The notes: a model not told the origin generated them from the letters alone. A stretch of 64,000 bases of DNA from Purshia tridentata (GCA_003254885.1 QANT01008329.1:1-64000); one strand, 5' to 3'. Shown: positions 35,514 through 48,888, counted from the stretch's first letter. A program made the numbers and translations.

Positions 35514-38500
35514 TTAATCTCCACTTACTATATTGTGCCGCTCGCATAACTTGACTCCATTTTCAGCCCACCATCTCTCTGCTTGTTCTTCATTGAAATG
35601 TCTCCGACTGTGGAACAACAATTGAATTTTCAGCAAACAAGATTGGTCCAGACACTTACCAACAGGGTATTCAAATGCATATCATCAATATTCAATATAC
35701 ACCATAATATTATAACCATTTTCGTCAGTTGACATATAATTCTTATAAGTTTCTTACAAATATTCTGGAATCAGAAAGGTATGCGTGCTTAGACGAATCT
35801 AGGATGTCGAGATGGATGACAAGAAGACCAGAGAAAATAAAATAGATATAAATGGTTTAGAAATGGTAGGTTAAAGAACCAGTTACAGGTACAAAGAAAT
35901 ATGATGGAGATTCCTCATGGGTTCAAATGTGATAACAACAGAATGTGTAGACCGGTTCAAGTTGACACCAGAATAAAAACAATTGGCAGGCCCAAGAAAA
36001 TTGTGAAAGTTTTGCTGCCTAAGCCTTGGCCTTAGATATTACTTGGTTGTATTTATCATACTTTATTAAGGGGTTGGGGAAGAGATACCTGAAGCGAACA
36101 CGTCTGAGTTCATTACCACCGCCTGGCAAGGAGCATATAGTTAAATACACACCAGGTTCATCTTGTATCACCCGCTCTGCCTTTCCAGTTTGTGATTTAT
36201 TTCCATTAGCTAAGATTCGATCCATTGAACTGCCCTTGGACTCAATTTCAGGAGAAGTTATGTTTGTCAGAGGGCTCTCTTTGGATAGCTGGTTTACAAA
36301 ATTGATGGCATGTGCAATAGAACCTGCATTGCAGCTGGCAATATGTCCTTCTGGCACTATTTCAGTCATCTCCTTCAACTGTTTAAAACCATCCACACCA
36401 TCAGAAAATAACTAGTAAATTGAATGATCTAAGGCTTGTATATTTATTCACGTGGAGGACAATTTTTTAAAATCCATTAATTGAGTATATAAACCTCATT
36501 TCTTGTGCTAAAGACACATTAGAAAAACAAAATATTGAACACAGAAGATTTGCAACCTGAGCAGTTAGAGACTTAATAACTTCCTTTGCAGATTTGCATT
36601 TTTCAGCTTCATCTGCAGCTATTGCAGAGACCTCCTTCAATTGATTTGATGTTCTTACAAGTTCAGCTTCAAGATGTTGGGATTTGCAAGTAAGGTCTTC
36701 TACCTGCACAATTTTTTGAATCATTTCTAGCTTAGTGTACAACTGTACATCACTTCAACAAATTTTAAAGTAGAAGGAAATTTAACCATTTAAAGTCACT
36801 TTGTAGTTCAGTGACCAAAACAAAACAAAAAATGTCACTTTGTAGTTCAATTAAAAAGAAAAAGAGAAAGCCCCTAATTTTCCTATTGATGTAAATTTAA
36901 ACCCAATGCCTTAGTTCATAATTATCCAGGCTCACTCCTCTTCCTTTTGTAGTTACAGAAATTTAAAGGTTCACGCTCTTGAAGTCACCACAAGAAGGTT
37001 CTTCAGGCTAGTCAGAGAATAGTCATAATTTTTTAGTGTCCAAGTGTATTTTTTCTGTTAATATGCACATTCCCTCTCAAAAATATTTTGCATAAAAAAA
37101 GTTACTCTGGTCTTAATCCAGTATAATATCTTGACCTCCAAAAAAGAACCACCTAGGATGAATTAAGAGCTTGAAACAATGTTAAACTGTGTCATGAAAC
37201 TTGAGAATTTTGCAGTCCACAGAGTCACTTCTGAGTTTATAGAGGAAGCAAGAATTGGACCTGGACATAGTTTTAAAAAAGTCAGAGCATTTGGATATGT
37301 GTGGTTTTTCAATAAATTTCTAGAAATATGATACCCATGATGTTTAATTTTATGTACTCTCCGAAATCTTTGGAGATCAATGATTGTCTACTTCTATACC
37401 TCCAACCTACTGCACTGATACTCTGCAGACGAAAAAAAGAAGAAGGCATTCTCCAAAAAGAGAGGCATGAAGTCAAGAATACAGACTAGATAAAAAAAAA
37501 TATGTGGAAAATTGATTTTTCAGAACATATAGAATTTAGAAAAGGATAATTATGCTGCTACTACTGATATTGTACATTTTGATAATGATTTAGCTGTATG
37601 CAAGGATGTCATTAAAATATAAGATTATAGTCACTAAAGCACTGTAAAGAAGCTTACCTGTGACCTCAAACTTATGATTTCTTGGCTCAAACTTCCATTT
37701 AGATGCTTTGGATCCTCAAAAATTTCTTCAGAAGACCGAGGAGGGCTTGACTTTCCTGAAACAGGAGATGCAAACTGAGAAGCCTTTCTAGAAGCAGGAA
37801 CAGAAGCTGATATAACTTTTTGTGAATCTTCATTAAGAGACGTTGATGCTTTTGACAAATTAAATCCCCCTAACTGCAATTGTCCGTTTATCATGGGAAA
37901 GACACGGCTACCTCGCACTTCTGGTTTTTTGTCATTCCTAGGATGCCTGTTTTCAACTTGATTGGCTGCGCCAAAAGATGAGAGTCTGGAGAGTGTTGCC
38001 CGTAATATAGGGATCAGACTCTCTTTATCTGCCACCTCATTGGATTTATGACTTACATTTCCACTTCTAATAATAGAACTTCGCTCAGCGGAGCTAACTT
38101 CTGCGGCCTTCTTTAGTTTTGTATAACAGTCATCACACACCCGAAATGTCTTGTTCGTATTTGGAGCCAAGGCGGCTTTCAGAGATTTCTTGCTGCTGCA
38201 TACTTTGCAGAAGACTTGCCCACAATTGTAACAATTATGACGTTTTCTTCTGAAACCAAAGGGATTATGACAACCAGAGCAAACAGAATGGTCAGCACTA
38301 GATACCCATTTATGGACACAAATAACGGCTGTAAGGTTTGGACCACATACTACACTCTTCACTTGCTTATCCTTTATAGAATCAACGAGGGTAGGGGTAT
38401 CTCTATGATCATTGTCTCCATGGCCTAATTGCCCATTTGAACCCCTTCCCCAAGTATAAACCTCTGTCTTGGAAGTTAAAACTGCAACGTGATAAGAACC

Positions 38501-41154
38501 ACTGGCAATTTCTTCAACAAAACTATCTGCAATTTTACCCTCAACCAGCGTGGGAGCTTTTCCATCAGCTAAAGGACTTCCAAGCTGTCCATAAGCAGCA
38601 CTTCCCATTGTATAAACTTGTCCTGAGGTTGTAAGGGCAACTGTGAGATTATGGCCACAGGCTACTTGACATATATTTTTATCAACCAATGTAACTACGC
38701 ATTCAGGAATTAGTCTAGATTCTCCAGCACCATGTCCAAGTTGGCCTTTATCTCCATCCCCCCAGGTGTACAGCTTTCCAGATGAAGAGTTACAAGAAGT
38801 CTCAGAAGATGGTTCATTCATTACTTCAACAACAGCAGCAGTGTGCCAAACACCGCAAGAAACCCTTGTTGTTCTTAGCCCTCTCAAGGTTTCCACCTCA
38901 CGTGGAGTACTTGTGCTACTATGATCCCCATGGCCTAAGGCACCGAAAGAGCCATCCCCGAAGGTAAATAACTGACCAGCTGATGTCACAGCAGCTGTAT
39001 GCCAGGGTCCACAAGAGATATAGGATACATGTATACCTTCCAAGTGGCCACGTACCTTTTTGGGAATCCAGTGACTAACTTCACTTCCATGCCCAAGCAG
39101 ACCAATATTATGAGTACCATCACCCCATGTATAGAGATCTCCAGAAAGTGTAACAGCACAAGTGTGATATTCCCCGCATGCCACTAATTCAACATTCATG
39201 CCACTAAGAGTATCAATGAGCTTTGGGTGGGAAACATCTGCTTCTACACCATGACCAAGCCTGCCTCCTGACTCCTCTCCCCAACTGAAGATTTCCCCTT
39301 GCTTGGTGACCAGCACAGCATGTCTGGAACCACAAGAAATTCCGTGAACATCTACAACCACTGTCGATTCCAATTCCTTAGGCAGAAGAGCATCCAGTTG
39401 AGAACAAAATGAACTCCCTACTCTATACACACCACCTCCTAGTGCTCCACCTCCAATACCTTCACCCCAAATGAAAACATCTCCTAAAGCATCAAAATCT
39501 TCATGACAAGAACCTTGACTTGACGAGCTTACAGCACTAGATAAACTAACTCGAAATGCTTCAGATGCAGAACTTCGACCATTTGAGTTCTCTACAGATG
39601 CTGGTGATAATGAGGAATTAGAAACTGATTCAGCCGTGACACTCTTGGTGGCTGCAGTATATGATATTATGTCAGCGAATGCTCTTCCTAATCTACTGTG
39701 TGGTATATTCTCCAAGGGAACTCCCTCTGTATCTCCTGAATCCTGTAGTATTTGTAAAAATACCAAGATATAAACTGTAAATGCTTAATACATTACCAGA
39801 TCCTTTTTTTTTTTTTTTTTTTAGGAAAAGGAAAGAAGAGGATAAAAATAAAAATAAAAATGAGTCACTGACACAGATAAATGGCACAAATGATGGAGAA
39901 ACTCTTCGAGTACGAGCATGGGGACTATCTGATGCGCCATCACTTCTTAACTCGCCTCTCCAGTTCCGGTAGTTACCACGAGTGATTAATGCTTTAAGAC
40001 CAACAAACCAAACTTCAGCTTCATCCTTGTCTTTACATATCTGTCCAAAAGGGTAGTAATGTATTAAACCATGATACTAACAGATATGATTTCTCAGGTT
40101 TTCCTTTTTCTCTTTTGAGCATAAGGTTCTCAGTTTTTACTCTGCCTAGTACATAACATGGAATTGCAAAATGAACCTTGATATACTGACTGTCATAGGT
40201 GTTTTCTGTGTCAAATATATCTAGAAAGTATACTCACCAGGTCCAAGGACCTATCATTGCATAGGAGTGAAAATGACTGATACTCCTTTTCAGGCCGTGG
40301 GTACCGCTGAAATATGGCCTGGAAGAAAAAGCCACAGTTGTATTTACCAAATATTTTTGGTAATTAAGGACACAACAATGAAAGAAAAGTAGGAGCTAGA
40401 TAATTAGTAAAACCTACAAAGAACGCATCTGAAAAATAAGCTTCTTACAAAATCAGGAATAAGAATTTAAGAACATTTTGAAGGTTTGGGATAATACAGT
40501 TCAGCTCTGACTGTGAGTGGAAATTTTCTGACTAAAGAGAATGAAAATGGAAACTTACAGTACGCTGGCCAGGAATAATTGTTGAAACATGACTAAGTTT
40601 AAGCGACTTTTCTTCTTTTCCAGAGTACCATATCAATAGAGACTCGTCCTGAAAAAAAACCAAAACGATCTGACTCAACAGAACAGAAATGAAAGAAGCC
40701 CAATATGTCAAAGGCAACTTACATTAGAAAGCCGGAACGGGCAGAATTTTGGCTTCCCTCTGCGCCCATATTTTAACAAAGTTGCACCTTTCTTGAGCGC
40801 TGTTATGGCCTGGAAGTAGAATGAAGAAAGATAAGCGTCCACAATGAGCTAATAATACAAGAGCATAAAAAGTGCACTAAGGAAGCTTAATGCTGCATGG
40901 TTCAGTACATTATTTAGGCCTAAATATTCGTCATCATTCACTTGAATGTCTACATACATCACTTCAGACACATACATCATGCATATAGCAATATATAGCA
41001 TACGTCATGCAATCAGATGAAATCTCAAGTGAACAGAATGCTCTACTTACAGAACCCAGCAGTCACAATAATTGCTAATTTCATGAGAAATACATAAATG
41101 TTGTACCTGGTCAATATCCCTATCAGCGGGAACGCTTCTATGAGGACTAGCCAT
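35514..41154 (-). CDS. PH-RCC1-FYVE-BRX protein (PRAF family, At1g69710-like)
   Basis: Nine exons (41154-41107, 40809-40723, 40648-40559, 40318-40238, 40040-39873, 39742-37658, 36703-36557, 36378-36089, 35607-35514) join in frame to 1029 residues. Residues 1 to about 130 form a PH domain (KKGATLLKYGRRGKPKFCPF, then LKALITRGNYRNWRGE). Residues 240-635 hold seven-bladed RCC1-type repeats (IFSWGEESGGRLGHG, LYTWGDGDKGQLGHG). Residues 637-705 are a FYVE zinc finger with all Cys pairs but the variant RKRHNCYNCG in place of the usual RR/KHHCR. A coiled-coil segment in exon 7 and a C-terminal BRX domain (RRHFNEEQAERWWAENGVKL) complete it. The family is thought to bind phosphoinositides and may act on small GTPases. 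A leader intron seems likely (donor at 41628). Confidence 0.92.
39804..39823. repeat. T-run in PRAF intron 5
   Basis: About 20 consecutive T on the plus strand inside the intron at 39743-39872. On the gene's own strand this is an A-run. It makes a misleading poly-Lys frame across the intron. Confidence 0.8.
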
Positions 41155-41854
41155 TCAAGTTGCAATATCAGGTTTTTCCCAGAAGTACAAGACCCAAAGC
41201 CCATTTGAACAACACCGTCTAATAGTTTCAATACCATAACCCAATTCCCAACTTCTCCCCATCCAACCAACAATAAATAAAAAACAAAATTACTCTGCTT
41301 CTGAGCCTAAAAAGAATTGATTTGCTTCATCTCTAACCCCATTATAACCGCAAATGAACAATCTTGCAGCTCAAGAAACTCAACCCCAAGGCCTTAGAAT
41401 TTCACAATGCCATAAAACCAAACCCCCAAAGGCCATACACGGAGGCTCCACTGATCAAGACTCAGCTCTGAAACAGCTCAAACCACTTCCTCAGAAATCA
41501 AAGAAACCCTAGAATTCAAATGCACGGCCGAATTCCTCCGGAACTCTTGGATTTTCGAATTTTTGGACACCAAACAAGCAGTCTAAACCTCAACAAGCAG
41601 AGATTGGGGCAACGAAGGTTGAGTTTACCTACATTGCGAGAAAGTTGCAGAAATCCGCCGAATGTTGGCCATTTCCCAAAAATCCGACGTCGTTCAGTTC
41701 TCAGAAAAGAGAGAGAGAGAGAGAGCGAGAAAGAGAGAAAAAAAAGGGGAAAAAAAAACCAGAGAAGTAAGCGCTTGACAATGTCGGTGAGGGTGAGGTC
41801 GTCGTCAATGTGATTCCCAGAGGTTTGGGGGTTGTTGTTTGTTAACGTGCGCCC

Positions 41855-41887
<33 letters not shown>

Positions 41888-43029
41888 ATTCGAGTTTAAC
41901 TGTTCGTTTTGTCTCTCCTTCCTGATTACCGAATCAATTATGTGCCACGTCACCAACTGAAATCTCCCGGGATGGGGATGCTTTGCTTTTGTCTTCTCTT
42001 TATTTGGAGGTTGGTGCCAGTATTAATGTCTTTATTTTTTATTTTTTAATCCCAATTTATTTATTTCATTAGGAATAAGCATTTCGTCCCAGATAAAGAA
42101 AAAAGAATAAGCATTTCGTTTTGGCGCCATTTCGAATTTCTTAGTTGGTCATTAGAGAAAAAAAAAAGTAATCGCTTTCCTTATGTCTCCTAAGGTTCTT
42201 AAAAAACAATTATTTTGAAAAAAAAAATCAACAACCAATGTTTTTAATCATTTGATGATTAGTGTATGACATCAATAAGCTATAGTCTAGTAGTATTTAT
42301 TTCTATAATGTTAAATGTCTTAATTTAGTCCTGTCAAAAAATATATATATATATATATCGTAGTTGGAAAAAATAATTAGGACCTAACAAGCTTTTAATA
42401 TTCCCTTAACTCATACAAAATCTATAAATTTTTAAAATATATATACTAAATCGTACTTAATAGGAAAGCAAAAGTTGTCATTAAAGTTATGAATCCGTGA
42501 TCAAGGTTTCAATATTTTCAAAAGCTGTCGAGCACTTTTGAATAAATTTTTTTTTTTCTATGTTATCCCATTTTATATGACCACAAACAATGCTTGTTGA
42601 ATCTTCAAAGAAGGATATGTCATGAAAATGACATGTCCTTGTTGGGGGTAGAGACTTGAAATAAAATCATTTTTTAGAGAGAGAGAGATGGTTTTTGCCA
42701 CATGCAGTGAAGAATTCAAGAAATTTTTAGTGGTTGATTGATCTTGTTTATATTGTACTGGGGTTGCCAGTTCTGGATCGATTATTCGGAATTATGATTA
42801 AGTTGATTTTATATATATTATTTCTTAAATGAGTTTCAGCTGCTCTGCACACGTTGATCAACATGTAAAGTGTGTTTGAAAATGGAAGCAGCAGTCAAGC
42901 AAAGCCAAGTTAACACTCAATTTCATTCCATGATTTTAAGCAAGCAAAATGGGTTGAGGGGAGGACAGCATAACGATAAGTCCATAACTATTAACCAAGC
43001 AAGACATGGAGACTGCGAATGATCATCGA
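41155..43029. other. PRAF promoter and leader, and HVA22 3' spacer
   Basis: The left part contains the probable PRAF leader, a GA-rich microsatellite at about 41709-41740 and a CT/TTTC repeat at about 41854-41887. The right part is AT-rich with a TA run at about 42341-42357 and the HVA22 3' UTR. The divergent frames across the GA and CT repeats are composition artefacts. Confidence 0.55.
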
Positions 43030-44185
43030 TCAGTACATATAATCATCATCAAAGATCATGTAATTGTTGCTCCTTCTGGCTCTTGATTCTCTATCAGCCT
43101 GCAAATTAGAAACACAAATATTATAATTAACCTCACATCACATCACATTACATATTGGCACCAAACGCATACAAAAGGATTAATAGATTGTAAGCTAGCC
43201 TGGTAGCATATATATTACCATTATATAGATACAAGAAAAACAGAAGACAACTAATTAATATACCTTGGTTATAAGCCTTTCAAATGCTTCTGTCCCATGC
43301 TCTTCCATGTACTTTTCAGCAGCAGTTAAAACATCATCCGGTTTGCTGAAGATGTTCTTCTTTCTTGGGATATACCAGATCTGATGAGCAGTCTGTGGGT
43401 TCATATAGTATGGTCTTATAAAGCGCTGATACACATATGCTGCCCCATTGAAATGTGGCAGCACCAACCAACATGTAATAATCAACTTGGCATAAGCCCA
43501 AATGGGGAAGCTGCACACACCAAGGTTCAAAATGCTGTTCAGAGAACTAAGAGTATAAACTATAAAGGTTCAAAATTCTCACCAATTGTTACAACAAAAT
43601 ATAGTAATAAAGCATAGTAAGCAGTAACCAAGACAAAAGCAGCAATTACCATTCAAGGACTTTGGCAAATGTGAGCTCGAAGAGTGTTATCAAAGAATAC
43701 AGAACCCAATAGGTAAGCCATTGTTGATCATCAGTACGTGACTTGGTCTCTATTGCCTTGATCGAAGCATATCTGTGAAAAGGCAATGAGAACCATGTAA
43801 TATATATAACTTCAAATTTCAACTTAATTACTGAAGAGTACATATATATATAGGTGACTACGAGCATGTCCACACGTACATTACAACTGAATCATCTGAT
43901 TTAGTGTTGAAGAAAAAGGCACAATATATACTTACAGGGGGTAAACGAGAGTGACTAGAGGCCTGCAGATATGGGAAACAAAGAAGATAACTTAGAAACT
44001 AAGACCAAAACAATTAAGCACATTAATTGATGCCAAAATCTGTCAGTGTTGTAATGTAACATGCATGTATGTATATGAATTGTATTAGTTTTAGAATTTA
44101 GCTAGAGAGAGACGTACAAAGCAAGGACATCAAAGTTGTTGGCCACAACTAGGAGAAAATTCCTAGAACCCGTATCTCTTGCCAT
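43030..44185 (-). CDS. HVA22C: HVA22 family protein (TB2/DP1, HVA22c-like)
   Basis: Five exons (44185-44118, 43962-43936, 43772-43650, 43510-43264, 43098-43030) join in frame to 177 residues. The second exon is only 27 bp. The product runs FLLVVANNFDVLALPLVTLV, YPLYASIKAIETKSRTDDQQ, WLTYWVLYSLITLFELTFAK, LIITCWLVLPHFNGAAYVYQ and ends NNYMIFDDDYMY. This has the membrane hairpins and the TB2/DP1 core of reticulon-like ER-shaping proteins (yeast Yop1, human REEP5). The AAEKYMEEHGTEAFERLI helix and acidic tail match HVA22c as I remember it (At1g69700). HVA22 genes are often induced by ABA and stress. The junction of exons 3 and 4 gives Glu-Cys-Phe-Pro where relatives have Glu-Trp-Phe-Pro. Confidence 0.9.
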
Positions 44186-45688
44186 AGTAATATTATTGCC
44201 GTGTTTGTTGAGTTATAGCTTCTGGTTAAGTCATCTGGGTCTTAAAAAGATTGAGAGAGCCAGAGAGGATTTCAAAAAGTTGATGTAAAGCTAACAAGAA
44301 AGATAAATTAATGTCAAAAAGTTAAGATAAAGGAGAAGCTGATTTTGCGGGCATCAATCAAATCGTACACAAGAAAAGAGGCACCGATTTCTTTTCTTTC
44401 ACAAGGAAATTACAAGAGTGGTTTTGGTAAAGCACTAAAGCGTGAATGGTGTGGGTGGATAAATTGGATTGAGATTTTAGTAGTGCTTGAGTTGAACTTG
44501 AGCCCAACATTTTCTTTTTGTCCAACTTGAGCCCAGCTAGATAAAAAAGAGGAAATTAAACACCAAAAATTAATAGGGATCGAAAGACGTGTTACCGCAT
44601 TAATTCTTTCTATTATGGCTGGCCTTAGCGTTGCAATTTTAGTAATGTGCATGTTGTCACGTACGAATTCTAATATTAATGATTAATATCAACGCTTTCA
44701 TATGCATATTTTAGTACTTAAACGAATCTTCTACCTATAATTAACTAACTGTTAGTTTAGACCGTATTTATCTTCTATATATTAGGAGAGATCTAAGATT
44801 CATATTTAAAAATTAAAAAAGAAAACCCTTTATACATTCATAGTGAAGCTAGCATCTGAATGGATGGTCAGTCCAAATCCAATAATGAGCAATTTTACGG
44901 ATTTCTCAGCAGCCTAGCTAGCTATATACAACTAGGCATACAAGAAAAAGAACGTGTGACTGTTGATGTGTCCAAAACGTACATTACCCATATGCCAATA
45001 ATATAGGGGCATGCAATTAATGTCGTCTTACCTACCAATGCTGTATGGTCGATCCGTATGGAGATTACATATGGAAAGTCCTCACTCTTTACGGTCTTAC
45101 CATTCATTCAAATTCAAAATATACTGAATATACCATAAAATTCAATATATTCAAGTATCAAACAAATTAATTATTGCTACATATAGAATATAGTCTATAG
45201 ACTATGATCAAGTCTCATATCTGCACCATGACTAGCTAATGCTACATATATATATATTCTCATTAACCACAGCAGTTAATGTACGTGCATGTATGGTAGA
45301 TATATAGAACCCAACCAACTAAACCTTAGCAATTAGTTGGCTACTTGATCGATCTGCCACGTACGACCCACACAACAGACGAAGTAGGAGATCGAAAAAT
45401 GAAACGAACATGAATGCCAACTGTAAAGGGATGATGACATAAGTGATCATAACCTCTCATAGGCAATTAAATTATGGTTATAATTGCTTTTGACCAAGAC
45501 ATTGGGTTAGATCGATTGATATTCGATATAGTTACTTGCTAGAAAATAGATGGCTCCCGAACTTCAATGCAGAGCAAGTCTTACAATTCATAATTAATTA
45601 TGCCTAAAATGAAGTATATATATATACCTCAATAAAATGACTATCTATATTTGCATATTATTTTTTACCTACATAATCTTTCTAATAT
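44186..45688. other. HVA22 promoter and spacer
   Basis: AT-rich spacer upstream of HVA22. No gene, repeat or clear regulatory cluster was recognised beyond short TA runs (near 45247). Confidence 0.5.
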
Positions 45689-46053
45689 GAGATTTCATAA
45701 ATAATTTTATTTGTGACATCTCTCATAGAACATACTCTATATAGTATTTCAACGATCTGAACCATCTATTTTTTAGGTCTTTATTTATAGTCATTCTTGC
45801 AAAAAATTAATCAAATCGAAAATCATTTGTTTATCTAATTTTGATCAAAAAAATTAACAAACTAAATATTTTTCATAAAACCGTCTATTTGTTTGATCAA
45901 AGTTAGATGAGTAAATAATTTTCAATTTGACTAAATTTTTACAAGAATGATTTATAGAGGCTTAAAAAATAGATGGTTCAGATTATTGAAAAACTATATA
46001 AAGTGTGCCTATTCGCCCCATCTCACAAATAAACTTAAATGTGAAATTCCATC
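45689..46053. mobile_element. MITE with long imperfect terminal inverted repeats
   Basis: The left arm (45689 to about 45850) contains ACTCTATATAGTATTTCAA, CTGAACCATCTATTTTTTA, AGTCATTCTTGCAAAAA and ATCTAATTTTGATCAAA. The reverse complement of the right arm (about 45896-46053) contains ACTTTATATAGTTTTTCAA, CTGAACCATCTATTTTTTA, AATCATTCTTGTAAAAA and ATCTAACTTTGATCAAA in the same order. The arms of about 160 bp flank a loop of about 45 bp. There is no coding capacity. This is a fold-back non-autonomous DNA transposon. Exact ends and target duplication are not settled. Confidence 0.65.
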
Positions 46054-47568
46054 GTTGAAGGAGCCTGTTATATATTTTACAAATATAACGGAGGAGTATG
46101 TATATCTCAGTACGTCAACATAAAACATTGATTAAAATAAGCTTAAAATTGCAAGTTGCAACAACGTACTAATATCCAGACATTTAATTATAAATATTGA
46201 TGCTGGAAGAATATATAATCAAACAATATTCATTGGCCATAACACGCACGAATAAGCAAATTAAGCAGGCAATGTCCTAAGTATATTCTTAAATGATGAT
46301 CACTAGTAAGTAGCTAGTAGCAAGACGTTCCAATATCAATCGATATCCCTAAATGCATATATATGTTGCCTGTTAATTAAGTGCTAGGAACACACACACA
46401 CACACATATATGTATGTACACAGAGGTGGGACAAATTATGAGCAACAAGAAGTGCAGGAATATCAAAGTGTCCTATAGTTGAGTAATGAATGGTGCACAT
46501 ATGTGGTATAAGAAATGCGTATGATCGATGCATGTACGTATGTGCAGTAGGCACTTGAATCTGGAGAGAGTCTCCGTGGTAGCAAGCAAGCCAGGAATTA
46601 AGGTGTATAGAAAGATGAGCAGGAATGCATGCAGTCAGTGACTGCAGACTGGCCTTTAAAATACAAATATTGGGTCAGATCATGCACCACCTGAGCCACT
46701 GAGATGCCACCTTAAAGGCTGATTTTACTTAATATGCGTAGATGCATCATGCATGCGTGGGCTCCTCCAATATCTTGATTCTGTGTATATATATTAGTGC
46801 CCAGTGGGTAACTGATCATCATCACGTACAACTGCGCTGCAGCGGCCTCACCAGTAGAATACTACCAGTATATATATCACATATATGATATATTCATGGG
46901 ATCGAGTTCGACATCCGATAAAAGTTAAAAAACCAATCACAAATATTTCAAAATGGAACAATTTTAGTTTTCAATTTAATTTTTCTTATCAATTAAAGTA
47001 CTGTACGTGCAATATTAATTTCAGTGACTCGATCTGTCATGTCCACAAGTTTATAGTGGAGGTTTCTCGATCAACCACACTGAGATAATGAAAAGATCGA
47101 GAGATCACCTAGAAAGAGAGAAATGTTATTAATAATTACCATTTAATTAATCTGTTGATGCAAACATATATGCTTCCTCTACTGCAGTGAAATTAATTAA
47201 GTAAATATAGATTGCATGCATGTAATGTATTAGCTAGCAATTAAAAACCATCAAGTAGTACTACTCATTAATTGTTCAGTCAAACCCACATGAAACACCC
47301 TACCTAGCTAGCTAATAGCTAATTAGCTATAGTAAAAGCAAACAAGCCAACACGCGTTGTTAATTAAAATCAATTTTCCTCTCAAACCCTAGAATTTTCT
47401 CACTAGTGCAGATCGAACATTAAACTCGAATTCAAAGCAATCAAACTTGCTCCTTATAATCCGTTGCAAATCATCAACATATATATGCACATAGAAATTA
47501 AGTAGGATTTAAAAAACCCCCCCAAAAAAAAAAAGAGAAAAAAATCAAGCCATACTCTTGTAGTTGAC
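46054..47568. other. Spacer downstream of the TCP gene, no gene seen
   Basis: AT-rich DNA with a CA run at about 46391-46405 and a small region of mixed composition at 46560-46760. I compared the latter by eye with common plant microRNA families and found no match. The right end holds the TCP 3' UTR. Confidence 0.5.
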
Positions 47569-48888
47569 CTAGGAATGGTGACTAGCATTTGAATGATCAT
47601 GTTCCTGGTCTGCCCTATGGTGTTGTTGATGGGACCCATTCCCCGGAGACTCCATGGGAACGCCACTAAGGATCGGCCGGTACGCATTGAGTGCCGCCAG
47701 CATGCCCAAGTGGGTGTCGGCAATTGAGCCTCCGCGGTCACCACCACCACCAGTACTAACTCCTGTACCCAATTGTTGGGCAGGCAAGATGGCCGCCATT
47801 GGAGGAGGAGCAAAATTCATAAAATGAAGGCCACCATGAGCAGTATTACTAGACATTGACCCCCTACCATACATATTGCTGTTACCAACATTAGTGGGAT
47901 TAATTGTCCACATGGGGTCATGACCACCACCACCACCACCACTACTCATCATCATCCCTTGATTACTAGGGTTTGCCTGCAACATCCAAAATGTGGCCGG
48001 AATTGTACTCTGACTCGCCGGAACAATCGGACCCGTACTAGATTGCAACATGTAGTTCCCTAACTGTTGATATTGACTTTGTGATGATGATGATGACATT
48101 GGTAACAAATCTTGCTCCGCTCTTCGCTTTCTTCCCACACCGCCCTCACCGTCGGCCACGTCATCAATATTCATAGCAGCAGCAGCAGCAGCAGCAGCAG
48201 CCTGATCACGCAACTCTTGCTTGGCGTTCAACATGGCATTATTCACATTATAACCAGAATTGAAATTCAATAACATAGACGCGGACGACGAGGAAGGAGA
48301 AGCTGAAGAATTAGGAGAAGAAGATGAAGAAGAACTCCCCATTATGGAAGTAATCCCCTCCCACTCAGGCCTGGTCCTAAACTGTGAGGCGGCGGCTGCA
48401 GCAGCAGCGAAGCTAAGCTGGGGGTTGTAGTAACCGGCCCTCATCAAGTGTGAAGGCGCCGACATGGTGGACCCAGAGCTCCTCAACGAGATGTTGAGGG
48501 AAGTGAAGTTGGCGGGAATGGTGCCGGTGCCGGTGGCGGCGATCACGGCGGGCTCGGCCTGCTGGAGAAGCCACTCAATGGTCTCACCGTCGGACTTGTG
48601 CCCTAATTCTCTAGTGAGCTGGAAAACCCTAGCGGCGCAAGTGGCGGGCATGCGGATCCGGCGGCCACGGCCGTCGACCTTGGTGTGCCTGTCTTTGGTT
48701 GAGGTCCTCTTGGGAGGGGGCTTCTTGGGTGGTTCTGGAATGGGCCGGTTGGGACTGGGCTCACCGCCGACACCGGTTATGGCAAGAGAGGAGTAACCGG
48801 AACTGGAGCATGCTTCTTCTTCCTTTTTGTCTAGAAATTGTAATGGGAAATTAGGCCTGCGGATCCCATTTTCAGCTTCCATGATCAT
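47569..48888 (-). CDS. TCP15: Class I TCP transcription factor (TCP14/TCP15 clade)
   Basis: An intronless frame of 439 residues. The frame extends upstream to a GTG at 48900, but the first ATG is at 48888 ([16 protein letters not shown]). Residues 62-116 are the TCP domain: [20 protein letters not shown] (basic region, class I type), [20 protein letters not shown] (helix 1 and loop), [20 protein letters not shown] (helix 2). The rest is low-complexity, with Ala, Ser and Gly runs, and a second basic patch (GRKRRAE). Class I TCP proteins bind TGGGCC/T and GTGGGNCC sites and control cell proliferation, internode growth and hormone responses. The gene lies between HVA22 and MOG1 genes as does Arabidopsis TCP15 (At1g69690). 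Its length is nearer TCP14, so the symbol rests on gene order. Confidence 0.88.
   Translation of the reverse strand: MIMEAENGIRRPNFPLQFLDKKEEEACSSSGYSSLAITGVGGEPSPNRPIPEPPKKPPPKRTSTKDRHTKVDGRGRRIRMPATCAARVFQLTRELGHKSDGETIEWLLQQAEPAVIAATGTGTIPANFTSLNISLRSSGSTMSAPSHLMRAGYYNPQLSFAAAAAAASQFRTRPEWEGITSIMGSSSSSSSPNSSASPSSSSASMLLNFNSGYNVNNAMLNAKQELRDQAAAAAAAAAMNIDDVADGEGGVGRKRRAEQDLLPMSSSSSQSQYQQLGNYMLQSSTGPIVPASQSTIPATFWMLQANPSNQGMMMSSGGGGGGHDPMWTINPTNVGNSNMYGRGSMSSNTAHGGLHFMNFAPPPMAAILPAQQLGTGVSTGGGGDRGGSIADTHLGMLAALNAYRPILSGVPMESPGNGSHQQHHRADQEHDHSNASHHS

Noticed and set aside
41516-41956. Opposed frames of 146 and 97 residues with Glu/Arg and Ser/Leu runs
   Set aside because: They translate GA and CT microsatellites in the PRAF leader region.
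46560-46760. Possible microRNA precursor downstream of the TCP gene
   Set aside because: No stem of sufficient length could be paired by eye, and no match to the known families I checked.
47454-47813. Minus-strand frame overlapping the TCP C terminus
   Set aside because: Out-of-frame shadow of the real coding sequence.
48464-48796. Plus-strand frame of 110 residues inside the TCP gene
   Set aside because: Antisense shadow of the GC-rich TCP domain.
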